Below are positions 26,363-37,189 of a stretch of 64,000 nucleotides of DNA, in pieces; positions within the stretch are counted from its first letter, which is position 1, and each line of letters opens with the position of its first letter. Location: contig NZ_LT906480.1 of NCBI RefSeq assembly GCF_900186865.1, positions 4,871,001-4,935,000 on the forward strand, in the 5' to 3' direction. This stretch comes from Stenotrophomonas maltophilia. GTDB taxonomy: Bacteria; Pseudomonadota; Gammaproteobacteria; Xanthomonadales; Xanthomonadaceae. Both the position numbers and the translations under genes were made by a program. The notes beneath the pieces are model-generated. The model did not search any database. It saw only the letters and a program-made list of their open reading frames with translations, and was not told where the DNA came from.

Positions 26363-26384
26363 GGCCGCGGTCTGCACCGCGGCC
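26363..26384 (-). terminator. Terminator after the MHS transporter gene
   Basis: Stem GGCCGCGGT/ACCGCGGCC with a 4-nt loop. On the minus strand it is followed by TTTCTGTTTG, a reasonable U-rich tail. Confidence 0.75.
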
Positions 26385-26425
26385 CCTGAAACCCGGTGAG
26401 TGCCGACCGTTGGTCGGCATACCGG

Positions 26426-28087
26426 TTACTTGGTGATATCCACGTCCTTGGTCTCACGCAGGAACAGGCCGCCGATCACCACCGACATCAGCGCGATGAT
26501 GATGGGGTACCACAGGCCGTAGTAGAGGTTGCCGGTACCGGCCACCAGCGCGAACGAGATCGCCGGCAGGAAGCCACCGAACCAGCCGTTGCCGATGTGG
26601 TACGGCAGCGACATCGAGGTGTAGCGGATGCGGGTCGGGAACAGTTCGACCAGGTAAGCGGCGATCGGGCCGTAGACCATGGTCACGTACAGCACCAGCA
26701 GCCACAGCATGAAGATGGTGCCGGCGATGTTGATGCGGGCGCCATCGGCCTTGGCCGGGTAGCCGGCGGTGGTCAGGGCGGTCTTCAGTTCCGCACCGAA
26801 TGCATCGGCCTTGGCCTTGCCTTCTTCCTTGGTCAGGCCGGCGGCCTCATACGAGGTGACGCTGGCGCTGCCCACGTTCACCATTGCCAGCGAACCGGCG
26901 GCAGCGGGCTGTACGTCGTACGGCACACCAGCCTTGGTCAGCGCGGCGGTAGCCACGTCGCAGGAGCTGGTGAACTTGCGCAGGCCCACCGGATCGAACT
27001 GGAATGAACAGGTGTTCGGATCGGCGACGACCAGCGCCGGCGAGGATGCACGCGCTTCTTCGATGGCCGGGTTGGCGAAGTGGGTCAGGCCCTTGAAGAT
27101 CGGGATGTAGGTGATGGCCGCCAGCAGGCAGCCGGCCAGGATGATCTTCTTGCGGCCAATGCGGTCGGACAGCCAGCCGAAGAAGATGAAGAACGGCACG
27201 CCCAGCGCCAGCGCGGCCGCGATCAGCAGGTAGGAGGTGGTGGCATCGACCTTCAGCATGCTGCTGAGGAAGAACAGCGCGTAGAACTGGCCGCCGTACC
27301 AGACCACGGCCTGGCCGGCCGCCGCACCGAGCAGGACCAGCAGCATCAGCTTCAGGTTTCCGCCCTTCAGGCTGTCACGGAACGGCGTCTTGGAGCCCTT
27401 GCCTTCCGACTTCATCTGCTGGAACAGCGGCGACTCGCTCAGCTGCAGGCGGATCCACACCGACACGCCCAGCAGCAGGATCGAGACCAGGAACGGGATG
27501 CGCCAGCCCCAGGCTTCGAAGGCTTCATTGCCCAGGAAGTAACGGCAGGCCAGGATGATCAGCAGCGACATGAACAGGCCGAGCGTGGCGGTGCACTGGA
27601 TGAAGCTGGTGTAGAGCCCGCGCTTGTCGTCCGGCGCATGCTCGGCCACGTAGGTGGCGGCACCGCCGTACTCGCCGCCCATCGCCAGACCCTGGGCCAG
27701 GCGAAGGATGATCAGGATCACCGGTGCGGCGAAACCGATCGAGGCGTAGTTGGGCAGCACGCCGACCAGGAAGGTCGAGATGCCCATGATCAGGATGGTG
27801 ACCAGGAAGGTGTACTTGCGGCCGATGCGGTCGCCGAGGCTGCCGAAGAAGGCCGCGCCGAACGGACGCACGAAGAAGCCGGCGGCAAACGCCAGCAGGG
27901 CGAAGATCATGCCCGTGGTTTCATTGACGCCGCTGAAGAACTGCTTGGCGATGATGGCCGCGAGCGAGCCGTACAGGAAGAAGTCATACCACTCGAAGAC
28001 CGTGCCGAGGCTCGAGGCGAAGATGACCTTCTTGTGGCCCTTGGTCAGGGTGCCCGCTTTATGTGCGGTGCTGGGTGTACTGGACAT
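26426..28087 (-). CDS. MFS transporter, metabolite:H+ symporter (MHS) family
   Basis: A 553-aa inner-membrane symporter with 12 predicted helices. VIFASSLGTVFEWYDFFLYGSLA in TM1, FFVRPFGAAFFGSLGDRIGRKYTF in the TM2-3 region and RLAQGLAMGGEYGGAATYVAEHAP in TM4 are hallmarks of the MHS (ProP/KgtP/ShiA) family, which takes up organic acids and osmolytes. A large soluble insertion (about residues 336-452, with Cys360 and Cys376) sits between TM9 and TM10, which should face the periplasm. The open frame extends to 28276, but that part is a translated 33-bp repeat, so the start is the ATG at 28087. It lies downstream of the DcaP-type porin on the same strand, with a repeat array between. Context (divergent acs) suggests short-chain organic acids as substrates. 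Confidence 0.88.
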   Translation of the reverse strand: MSSTPSTAHKAGTLTKGHKKVIFASSLGTVFEWYDFFLYGSLAAIIAKQFFSGVNETTGMIFALLAFAAGFFVRPFGAAFFGSLGDRIGRKYTFLVTILIMGISTFLVGVLPNYASIGFAAPVILIILRLAQGLAMGGEYGGAATYVAEHAPDDKRGLYTSFIQCTATLGLFMSLLIILACRYFLGNEAFEAWGWRIPFLVSILLLGVSVWIRLQLSESPLFQQMKSEGKGSKTPFRDSLKGGNLKLMLLVLLGAAAGQAVVWYGGQFYALFFLSSMLKVDATTSYLLIAAALALGVPFFIFFGWLSDRIGRKKIILAGCLLAAITYIPIFKGLTHFANPAIEEARASSPALVVADPNTCSFQFDPVGLRKFTSSCDVATAALTKAGVPYDVQPAAAGSLAMVNVGSASVTSYEAAGLTKEEGKAKADAFGAELKTALTTAGYPAKADGARINIAGTIFMLWLLVLYVTMVYGPIAAYLVELFPTRIRYTSMSLPYHIGNGWFGGFLPAISFALVAGTGNLYYGLWYPIIIALMSVVIGGLFLRETKDVDITK

Positions 28088-28119
28088 GGGACGCTTCCCC
28101 TCCGAAGCAATCGTTGTTG

Positions 28120-28313
28120 GTGGGTGCCGACCGTTGGTCGGCACCCCATCTCGGTAGATGCCGACCTTGGCCGGCACTCCATCTCGGTAGGTGCCGACCT
28201 TGGCCGGCACCCCATCTCGGTAGATGCCGACCTTGGCCGGCACCCCATCTCGGTAGATGCCGACCTTGGCCGGCACCCCATCTCGGTAGGTGCCGGCCGC
28301 TGGCCGGCACGCT
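28120..28313. repeat. Tandem array of 33-bp SMAG-type hairpins
   Basis: GTAG occurs at 28154, 28187, 28220, 28253 and 28286, exactly 33 bp apart. A degenerate first copy sits at 28120 with one extra base in its loop. Each unit is a GCCGACC/GGCCGGC-type hairpin plus the spacer CCCATCTCG. Because 33 is a multiple of three, the array reads as an open frame on the minus strand (repeating VPAKVGIYRDG) that falsely extends the MHS gene. It fills the gap between the porin stop and the transporter start. Confidence 0.93.
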
Positions 28314-28314
28314 C

Positions 28315-29742
28315 TTAGAAGCTGTACTTCGTGGTGAACTGCAATCGGGTGATGTCACCCTTGTTGCCGTTCTCCACTTCGCGACGGCCGTACATCAGTT
28401 CGGCGCCGATATCGACCTTGGGCAGCGGCGAATAGAAGATGTTGCCGCGGATGCTCTGCACGCTCTTGGTCACCAGCGGGCCGAGGATGCTGTCGTTGTC
28501 GTAGTCGCTGCGCGCATAGATCAGGTTGGTGCGCAGCTTCGGCGAGAACGCATGCCGCCAGCCCACGTAGCCGGCCAGCACGCCGGTCGGGTTGAGCTCG
28601 TCGCGGGCCACGTCGCAGGCGCTGTCGGCGGTGATGCCCAGACCGATGTAGCGGGCGATGCCTTCGCCGCCGGTCAGCTGGTAGTGCAGCGAATCGCTGT
28701 CGCCCATCACCCATTTGCCGCCCAGGGTCAGGCCGCCAGCCACCTTGTCGGCCTTGGCGCCGGTGGCCTGGTTGTCGACCTTCAGCTGACGGACGATGCC
28801 GCCGACACCGAAGGTGCCCCAGTCACCCTTCCAGCCATAGCGCAGGGTCAGATCGGGCAGGCTGCCACGGTCGGAGTTGGCGCTGGTGTTGGTCCAGGCG
28901 CCGGTGACCGGGTTGCGGGTACCGGTAAGGGTGGTGGTTTCCGGGTTTTCCAGCGCGACGCTGAAGCCACCCTGGGTGTAGCGCACCTGGGCCTGGCGCA
29001 CGAAGATCACGCCGTCGGTGGGGCCGACGAAGTCGACCGCTTCCGGCAGTGCGGCGGCGTCCATGAAGTTGGACCAGGTCTGGCCGGCCATCCAGTTGTT
29101 CCAGTACATGTAGGCGTGGCGCAGGGTCACACCATAGGTATTGGTGGCGGTCTGGTTGCCCAGCGAGTTGCCGAAGAAGTCCATCTCGAAGAACGCACCG
29201 GCCTTGTTGCCCGATTCGCTCACGTTGTCGATGCCCAGGTTGAAGCGCGAGAACTTGGCATGGGCGTTGAAGTCGGTGCCCGAACGCTTGCCGCTGCCGC
29301 CGGCGCCTTCCACCGGGGTCTGGCCCGGCAGGTACAGCGAGCGGCCGGTGGCGTCGTCGGCCAGCTGGCCATCGCTGGTCTGGGTGGCCAGGAAGTCGGC
29401 CTTGATGAAGCCGCCGATCTTGACCGTGGTGCCCGGCGCCGCGCCCGGGGTGATGGTGGTGACCTGGATCGGTTGCTTACCCGCCGGCACCGAGGCGACC
29501 GGCTTCTGCCCGGCCTGCACCGTGCGGACTTCGGTCACCGCCTGCTGGGTCTGGCTGATCTGGGTCTGTTGTTGTTGCTGCGAAGACAGCAGCAGCTGGA
29601 CCTGGCGTTCCAGTTCGGCAACGCGTGCTTCCAGTGCTTTCTCCTTGGCGGTCTCTGCGAACGCCATGCCCGGTGCGACCAGGGCGACCAACAGGCAGGC
29701 CGCCAGAGGTTTGCGCACGGCTTTCAACGTACGGTGGCTCAT
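28315..29742 (-). CDS. DcaP-type trimeric outer-membrane porin
   Basis: A 475-aa outer-membrane channel. It has a signal peptide (KPLAACLLVALVAPGMAFA), then a short coiled coil rich in Glu and Gln (KALEARVAELERQVQLLLSSQQQQQTQIS), then a beta barrel. IGGFIKADFLAT begins the barrel; MYWNNWMAGQTWSNFMDA and the terminal LQFTTKYSF (aromatic last residue) fit the DcaP family. DcaP porins take up small acids such as dicarboxylates. The start at 29742 has a strong GAGAGGG site. It is divergent from acs and precedes the MHS transporter, suggesting a porin plus symporter uptake route for organic acids. Transcription probably starts in the 245-bp gap shared with acs. Confidence 0.85.
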   Translation of the reverse strand: MSHRTLKAVRKPLAACLLVALVAPGMAFAETAKEKALEARVAELERQVQLLLSSQQQQQTQISQTQQAVTEVRTVQAGQKPVASVPAGKQPIQVTTITPGAAPGTTVKIGGFIKADFLATQTSDGQLADDATGRSLYLPGQTPVEGAGGSGKRSGTDFNAHAKFSRFNLGIDNVSESGNKAGAFFEMDFFGNSLGNQTATNTYGVTLRHAYMYWNNWMAGQTWSNFMDAAALPEAVDFVGPTDGVIFVRQAQVRYTQGGFSVALENPETTTLTGTRNPVTGAWTNTSANSDRGSLPDLTLRYGWKGDWGTFGVGGIVRQLKVDNQATGAKADKVAGGLTLGGKWVMGDSDSLHYQLTGGEGIARYIGLGITADSACDVARDELNPTGVLAGYVGWRHAFSPKLRTNLIYARSDYDNDSILGPLVTKSVQSIRGNIFYSPLPKVDIGAELMYGRREVENGNKGDITRLQFTTKYSF

Positions 29743-29832
29743 GTTGCCCTCTCTCCCAAGTGGCAAGGTGATGCCGCGCGTGGGGCACGGTCGAGCCGAG
29801 ACTGCGGGGCGTTCACGCACAGCGGCTATTGG

Positions 29833-29953
29833 CCATTGGTCGAACCCGGCCCTGCTGGGCGCTCACTTTCGACCATGGTCTAACCAAGGTGGTGACGCGG
29901 CCGGGGGTGGATGGGGCAAACTGAAGGGGATCGGTCGCTGCGATGCTGCGACC
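29833..29953. promoter_or_regulatory. Candidate control region between dcaP-type gene and acs
   Basis: The divergent gap carries related short dyads: CCATTGGT (29833-29840), ACCATGGT (29872-29879, inside the palindrome GACCATGGTC) and ACCAAGGT (29883-29890). The last two start 11 bp apart, one helical turn. A hairpin GGTCGC/GCGACC follows at about 29933-29953. These are candidates for CrbR binding, but the motif of that regulator is not known to me, and SMAG-derived hairpins look similar. Confidence 0.35.
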
Positions 29954-29987
29954 GCACATACAAAGTCAACGTGCAAGTGAGGGTGCC

Positions 29988-31931
<1,944 letters not shown>

Positions 31932-31940
31932 TGTACGACC

Positions 31941-31980
31941 GGGGTCGGATCCCTTTCCGCAAGGAAAGGGCTCTGACCCC
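31941..31980 (+). terminator. Hairpin between acs and the response regulator
   Basis: An extended hairpin: GGGGTC pairs with GACCCC and CCCTTTCC with GGAAAGGG around a GCAA tetraloop, starting 9 bp after the acs stop. There is no clear U-run, so it may protect the acs 3' end or attenuate read-through rather than end transcription fully. Confidence 0.6.
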
Positions 31981-32010
31981 ATCTGCTTTCCCCCACGGTT
32001 CCCCCCGACC

Positions 32011-32676
32011 ATGACCACCCTCCTGATTGCCGATGACCACCCGCTGTTCCGCGAAGCCCTGCGTGGGGCCGTGCAGCGGGTCATCCCCGGCGTGCAGCTG
32101 TTCGAGGCAGACAGCGTGGAAGCGCTGTATGCGCTGGCCGACCAGCACAACGACGCCGACCTGGTCCTGATGGACCTCAACATGCCCGGTGCGCAGGGTT
32201 TCAACGCGCTGGTGCACATGCGCTCGCTGCATCCGCACCTGCCGGTGGTAGTGGTGTCCGCGCGCGAAGAGGCGACGGTGATGCGCCGCGCGCTCGACCA
32301 CGGCGCGCTGGGCTTCATTCCGAAGTCTGCGGATTCGGACACCATCGGCCACGCACTGGGCACCATCCTCGATGGCGAGACCTGGGCGCCGCCGGAAGCG
32401 CACAACGTGCCGCCCACCGAGCGTGAGGAACGCGAAGTCGGCCAGCGACTGCGCGAGCTCACCCCGCAGCAGTTCCGCGTGCTGCAGATGCTGGGCGCCG
32501 GCCGCTTGAACAAGCAGATCGCCTACGACCTCAATGTCTCCGAAGCGACGATCAAGGCCCACGTCACCGCCATCCTGCGCAAGCTGGGCGTCACCAACCG
32601 CACCCAGGCCGTGCTGATGGCCGGCAAGCTGGCGATCGACGACGACGCCATCGTGCTGCCGCCGGAAGAAGACTGA
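32011..32676 (+). CDS. crbR: LuxR/NarL-type response regulator, CrbR (ErdR)-like
   Basis: A 221-aa response regulator. The receiver domain starts LLIADDHPLFREAL (acidic Asp8, Asp9). The phosphorylation site is Asp55 in LVLMDLNMPGAQGF, and Lys105 is in GFIPKSAD. The C-terminal HTH reads LTPQQFRVLQMLGAGRLNKQIAYDLNVSEATIKAHVTAILRKLGV, the NarL/LuxR pattern. Assignment to CrbR/ErdR rests on its place behind acs and the symporter-fused kinase 1 kb further on, since CrbS/CrbR (MxtR/ErdR) controls the acetate switch. A SMAG group follows the stop. Confidence 0.88.
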   Translation: MTTLLIADDHPLFREALRGAVQRVIPGVQLFEADSVEALYALADQHNDADLVLMDLNMPGAQGFNALVHMRSLHPHLPVVVVSAREEATVMRRALDHGALGFIPKSADSDTIGHALGTILDGETWAPPEAHNVPPTEREEREVGQRLRELTPQQFRVLQMLGAGRLNKQIAYDLNVSEATIKAHVTAILRKLGVTNRTQAVLMAGKLAIDDDAIVLPPEED

Positions 32677-32678
32677 CG

Positions 32679-32803
32679 GTAGTGCCGGCCGCTGGCCGGC
32701 AATCGCCTTCAGCCCCTGAAATCACCCGAAACCGCTTCGGTAGGTGCCAAGCTTGCTTGGCACGCTCTCGCCGTTGCGCATGCCGGCCAGCGGCCGGCAC
32801 TAC
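32679..32803. repeat. Three SMAG palindromes (outer inverted pair plus one inside)
   Basis: A canonical GTAG element begins 2 bp after the crbR stop codon. A second (GTAGGTGCCAAGCTTGCTTG) lies in the middle and a mirror copy ending in CTAC closes the group. Confidence 0.9.
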
Positions 32804-32902
32804 CCGGCACCGCTGCGCCCGCGATATAGCCATCGCTATACAAACCAGCCCTGCCTGCGCGTTTCGCTGGAAATGCGCCACGCGCGAATCGCGATGCTAA
32901 GC

Positions 32903-33012
32903 TTCGCGTCCCCTTGGGGAGTAGCCGGATTCCTTCGCAGGAATCGTCCACGTCAACATACTCGGCCAGTGCGCCGTGGCGTGGACAACCATGATGGTTG
33001 GCGAGACCAGCG
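32903..33012 (+). ncRNA. yybP-ykoY family Mn2+ riboswitch
   Basis: The leader of mntP contains the conserved cores of this class: CCCCTTGGGGAGTAGCCGG at its 5' end, CGTCAACATACTCGGCC in the middle (32951-32967), and GGTTGGCGAGACCA at the 3' end. This matches the E. coli mntP leader in layout. The class binds Mn2+ and turns on exporter expression. About 75 nt separate it from the ATG, enough for a terminator or ribosome-site switch. A possible -10 (TGCTAA) lies just upstream at 32895-32900. Confidence 0.92.
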
Positions 33013-33087
33013 GCCCGCGCGCGCAACGTCAGGTTGGGCGCGAGCGCAGGCCGTGCGTCCGTCCTGGCCCGACCTCAGCCGCTGTCC

Positions 33088-33663
33088 ATGTCCCCCATTT
33101 CGATCCTCCTGATCGGCTTTGCCATGTCCACCGATGCCTTTGCCGCCGCGATCGGCAAGGGTGCGGCCATGCGCAGACCGGTGTTCCGCGATGCCTTGCG
33201 TGCCGGCATCATCTTCGGCGTCATCGAGGCGATCACGCCCATCATCGGCTGGCTGCTCGGCCGCGCCGCGCTGCAGTACGTGGAAGCTTTCGACCACTGG
33301 ATCGCCTTCGGCCTGCTCGGCGCGCTGGGCATCCACATGATCTACAACGGCCTGCGCCCGGACAGTGCCGAGGAAGACGAAGACCCTTCGCAGCACCACG
33401 GCTTCTGGAAGCTGGCGCTGACCGGTTTCGCCACCAGCATCGATGCGATGGCGGTGGGTATCGGCCTGGCCTTCATGGACGTGCATATCGGCGTGATGGC
33501 CGCGGTCATCGGCCTGTGCACGCTGACCATGGTCACCGTCGGCATCATGCTCGGCCGCGTGCTGGGCAGCATGGTGGGCAAGCGTGCCGAGATCATCGGT
33601 GGCGTGATCCTGGTGATCATCGGCGCGACGATCCTGTACGAACACCTGCACGGCGTGGGGTAA
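33088..33663 (+). CDS. mntP: Manganese efflux pump MntP
   Basis: A 191-aa inner-membrane exporter of Mn2+. [29 protein letters not shown] is the first helix with the conserved Asp. A matching [19 protein letters not shown] occurs in the second half, giving the internal duplication typical of MntP. Six helices are predicted. The His/acid-rich loop [13 protein letters not shown] lies in the middle. The preceding yybP-ykoY riboswitch supports the function and shows Mn control at the RNA level. It lies between crbR and crbS but has its own leader, so it is probably an independent unit. Confidence 0.96.
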   Translation: MSPISILLIGFAMSTDAFAAAIGKGAAMRRPVFRDALRAGIIFGVIEAITPIIGWLLGRAALQYVEAFDHWIAFGLLGALGIHMIYNGLRPDSAEEDEDPSQHHGFWKLALTGFATSIDAMAVGIGLAFMDVHIGVMAAVIGLCTLTMVTVGIMLGRVLGSMVGKRAEIIGGVILVIIGATILYEHLHGVG

Positions 33664-33689
33664 CGCGCCAGAGGCGAGCGATTGCGTGG

Positions 33690-33713
33690 TTGCCGGCCAG
33701 CGGCCGGCACTAC
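33690..33713. repeat. Single SMAG palindrome overlapping the crbS stop codon
   Basis: The hairpin TGCCGGCC/GGCCGGCA ends in CTAC. Its CTA at 33710-33712 is the TAG stop codon of crbS on the minus strand. It lies between the converging mntP and crbS genes. Confidence 0.88.
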
Positions 33714-36700
33714 TGCGCGTCGCGCAGCGCGCCGAGGAAGGCGCGCAGCGAGGCCGGCTTGATCGGCTTGGTCAGCACGCGATAGCCACGCTCGCGCGCC
33801 ATCCGCTTCAGCTCGTCGCGACCATCGGCGGTCAGCAGCGCACCCGGCAGCGGGTAACCGGCGGCTTCGCGCAGGGCCACCAGCGCGTCCAGGCCATCCA
33901 TGCGGTCGTGCAGGTGGTAGTCGACCAGCATCACCTGTGGTCGTTCGGCCACCTTCTCCAACGCCTGATCCACCGTCGATGCCGTGATCACCTGCACCTG
34001 CCAACGGCCGAGCAGTGCGCGCATGCCGTCGAGGATCTCCTCGTCGTTGTCCACGCACAGCACGCGCAGGCCCGCCAGCGAATCGCTGCGCACCGGCGCG
34101 GCGACGGCCTGTACCGGCGCGGCCAGTTCGGTGTAGCCCGGCAGCGGTGCGACCCGCGGCAGGATGATCGAGAACATCGATCCCTTGCCGACCCGGCTCC
34201 GCGCATTGAGGCGATGGTCAAGCAGACGCGAGATGCGCTGGCAGATCGACAGGCCCAGCCCCAACCCCTGCTCACCCCAATCGAACGGTTGCTGGTAGCG
34301 GTGGAACTCGTCGAAGATCTGCCGCATGTGGTGCTCGGGAATGCCGGGCCCGGTATCCCAGACCTGCAGCTCCACTTCGTCGCCGCGCTGGCGCACGGCC
34401 AGCACGATGCGTCCCTGGCGCGTGTAGCGCAGCGCATTGGCCAGGAAGTTCTGCAGCACGCGGCGCAGCAGGCGGCGGTCACTACGCACCCATGCCGGGC
34501 GTGCGAACAGGTCCAGGCGCAGGCCACGGCCGGCGGCGACCGGAGTGTACTGCGCAGCCAGTTCGCGCATCAGCGCGCTCACGTCGAACTCGCCGATCAC
34601 TGGGTGCAGGCCGCCGGCGTCCAGGCGCGATACGTCCAGCAGGCCATCGAGCAGTTCTTCAGCCGCGCGCAGCGATGCATCCACGCGCTCGGCCAGGTGC
34701 TTCTGCTCATCGCTCACGTGATCGCTGTCGCGCAGCGCGGAAGCGAACAGGCGTGCGGCGTTCAGTGGCTGCAGCACGTCATGGCTGATCGCCGCCAGGA
34801 AGCGGGTCTTCGACTGCTGCGCGACCTCGGCCTCATGCGAACGCTCTGCCACGCGCTGTTCCAGCGTCTCGTTGGCTTCCAGCAGGGCCTTTTCCGCGTG
34901 CTTGTAGTCGGTGATGTCGTTGTAGCTGGTCACGTAACCGCCGCCGGGCAGCGCCTGGCCACGCATCTCGATCACCTTGCCATCGCTGCGGGTGCGCTCG
35001 AACACGTGCGGTGACCCCGCGCGCATGTAGCCGATGCGTCGGTTGATCTGCACTTCGATATCACCCTCGCCCAGCTCGCCGCGCTCGGCGTTGTAGCGGA
35101 TCAGGTCGGCCACCGGGCGACCTACGTAGAGCATGCCGTCGGGGTAGCCGAACATGTCCTGGTAACGACGATTCCATGCGGTCAGGCGCATGTCCGGATC
35201 GACCACGCTGACCCCGGCGCTGATGTTCTCCAGAGTGGTCGACAGGATCTCGCGGTTGAAGCGCAGTTCCTGCCCGGCTTCGTCCAGCACCGCCACCACT
35301 TCGCCCAGGTCCATGCCCGAGCCGCGCAGCAGGCTGGTCAGCAGCAGGCGCGCCGACGCCGCGCCGATCGACGCGGCCAGCAGGCGTTCGGTGAACTGCA
35401 CCCACGGTCGGTCAGCGGGCGCGGAAGACTGCAGCTCGCGGCCCAGCGACTGTGCCTGCTCAAAGAACGAACGCCGCGCATGGCGCTCGCCGACCACGCG
35501 CGAGGCAAGTGCCAGCAGGTCGCCCACGTGCACATGACCGGGCCAGCCACCGGCCACCGACGGGCGCTCGGCATACGGGTCGAGGAACGGCGCGGCGCGC
35601 AGCCGCTCGTCCACACCGGGCCGCCAGCGTGCGGACACCAGCATCATCGTCGCCGCATTGACCAGCAGCGACCAGAACGTGCCATGGGTCAGCGGGTCCC
35701 AGCCGGTCATGCCGAACAGCTGCTGCGGGCGCAGCCACTCGATGCCGAACGGGCCGTGCTGCACCCAGCCAGCATCGACCCAGCCGGCCATGGTCATCGC
35801 CGGCAGCAGCAGTGTGTACAGCCAGGTGGCGAAGCCCAGCAGCATGCCCACCTCGACACCACGCCGGCTCGCGCCGCGCCAGTACAGGCCGCCGATCAGC
35901 CCGGGCGCGAACTGCGCCACCGCCGCGAACGCCATCAGACCGTACGAGGCCAGCGTGCTGTCGTTGCTGCTGGTGCGATAGTAGCTGTAGGCCATCAGCG
36001 CCAGCAGCAGGATCGCCAGGCGGCGGATCCACAGCACGCGCGAGGCAACGTCGGCGGCTTCCTGATGGTCGCCACTGCGACGCAGCAGCACCGGCATCAC
36101 CAGGTCGTTGCTGACCATGGTGGCCAGCGCGATGGACGAGACGATGACCATGCCGGTGGCAGCGGAGAAGCCGCCCACATAGGCGATCAGCGCCAGCGCG
36201 TTGCGGCCTTCGGCCAGCGGCAGGGCCAGCACCATCGAGTCGTCGGCGACGCTGCCGCCGGTGCCGAACAGGGTCACGCCGGCGGTGGCGATCGGCAGCA
36301 CCATGCCCGAGATCAGTACCAGGTAGCCACCAAACATCCAGCGCGCGCGGCGTACGTCGCGCACGTCACCGCACTCGACCACGGCCACGTGGAACTGGCG
36401 TGGCAGGCAGATGATGGCGAGGAAGCTGAGCAGGGTCTGCGAGATGAAGCCCACCGGCGGCAGGCCGGTGAACAGTGTATGCACCGACTCGACGACCGCG
36501 TCGGTGCGGTTGCTCAGCCACAGGTAGGCGAACACGCCCACGGCCAGCATCGCCAGCAGCTTGATCACCGATTCGAAGGCGATCGCCAGCATCATGCCGT
36601 GGTGGTGCTCGGTGGCGTCGACCTGGCGGGTGCCGAACAGGGTGGCGAACAGCGCCATCAGCAGCGCCACGTACAGCGCCGGATCGGTGAAGAAGCCGGT

Positions 36701-37156
36701 CGGGCCGCTGTTGCCGGTCAGCACCTGCAGGCTCATCGCCACCGCTTTGTACTGCAGGGCCAGGTACGGGATGATGCCGATCAGGGCGATGATCGCCACC
36801 AGTGCCGCCAACCGCCGCGAGCGGCCGAAGCGCGAGGAGATGAAATCGGCGATGGAGACCACGTTCTGGCTGCGCGCGATCAGCGCCAGGCGCTCGATGA
36901 TGCGCCAGCCGAACAACAGCAGCAGCAACGGACCGATATAGATCGGCAGGTAGCCCACGCCGTTGCGCACGGCGGTACCCACCGCGCCGTAGAAGGTCCA
37001 CGACGAGCAGTACACGGCCAGCGCCAGGCTGTACACCACCGGCCGCAGCCACGGCCGGTCGGGATACATCGGCCGGCGGTCACCCCACCACGCCACGCCG
37101 AACAGCAGCGCGGCATAGGCAACCGAGACCAGCAGCAGGATCCAGCTGGAGACCAC
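33710..37156 (-). CDS. crbS: Sodium:solute symporter-fused hybrid histidine kinase, CrbS (MxtR)-like
   Basis: A 1148-aa membrane sensor kinase. Residues 1 to about 490 form an SSS (PutP-like) symporter domain with about 13 helices (RNGVGYLPIYIGPLLLLLFGW, YVGGFSAATGMVIVSSIALATMVSNDL). A PAS domain follows (LENISAGVSVVDPDMRLTAWNRRYQDMFGYP). The HisKA domain has the phospho-acceptor His792 in AISHDVLQPLNAAR. The ATPase domain has NFLANALRYT, DTGPGIPE and QGLGLGLSI. A C-terminal receiver (residues 1027-1148) has Asp1079 in LVDYH and Lys1130 in TKPIKP. The architecture is that of CrbS/MxtR, which with CrbR controls acs; CbrA has the same fusion but lacks the terminal receiver. The stop codon lies inside a SMAG element. 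Confidence 0.9.
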   Translation of the reverse strand: MVSSWILLLVSVAYAALLFGVAWWGDRRPMYPDRPWLRPVVYSLALAVYCSSWTFYGAVGTAVRNGVGYLPIYIGPLLLLLFGWRIIERLALIARSQNVVSIADFISSRFGRSRRLAALVAIIALIGIIPYLALQYKAVAMSLQVLTGNSGPTGFFTDPALYVALLMALFATLFGTRQVDATEHHHGMMLAIAFESVIKLLAMLAVGVFAYLWLSNRTDAVVESVHTLFTGLPPVGFISQTLLSFLAIICLPRQFHVAVVECGDVRDVRRARWMFGGYLVLISGMVLPIATAGVTLFGTGGSVADDSMVLALPLAEGRNALALIAYVGGFSAATGMVIVSSIALATMVSNDLVMPVLLRRSGDHQEAADVASRVLWIRRLAILLLALMAYSYYRTSSNDSTLASYGLMAFAAVAQFAPGLIGGLYWRGASRRGVEVGMLLGFATWLYTLLLPAMTMAGWVDAGWVQHGPFGIEWLRPQQLFGMTGWDPLTHGTFWSLLVNAATMMLVSARWRPGVDERLRAAPFLDPYAERPSVAGGWPGHVHVGDLLALASRVVGERHARRSFFEQAQSLGRELQSSAPADRPWVQFTERLLAASIGAASARLLLTSLLRGSGMDLGEVVAVLDEAGQELRFNREILSTTLENISAGVSVVDPDMRLTAWNRRYQDMFGYPDGMLYVGRPVADLIRYNAERGELGEGDIEVQINRRIGYMRAGSPHVFERTRSDGKVIEMRGQALPGGGYVTSYNDITDYKHAEKALLEANETLEQRVAERSHEAEVAQQSKTRFLAAISHDVLQPLNAARLFASALRDSDHVSDEQKHLAERVDASLRAAEELLDGLLDVSRLDAGGLHPVIGEFDVSALMRELAAQYTPVAAGRGLRLDLFARPAWVRSDRRLLRRVLQNFLANALRYTRQGRIVLAVRQRGDEVELQVWDTGPGIPEHHMRQIFDEFHRYQQPFDWGEQGLGLGLSICQRISRLLDHRLNARSRVGKGSMFSIILPRVAPLPGYTELAAPVQAVAAPVRSDSLAGLRVLCVDNDEEILDGMRALLGRWQVQVITASTVDQALEKVAERPQVMLVDYHLHDRMDGLDALVALREAAGYPLPGALLTADGRDELKRMARERGYRVLTKPIKPASLRAFLGALRDAQ

Positions 37157-37189
37157 GCGTGCGTTTCCGTCGGAACAGGGGCCAGTAGA

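Noticed and set aside
28120..28313. A CRISPR array.
   Set aside because: The repeats are contiguous, 33 bp apart, with identical spacers; there are no unique spacers and no cas genes. The same holds for the 146-bp array at 16748-17335.
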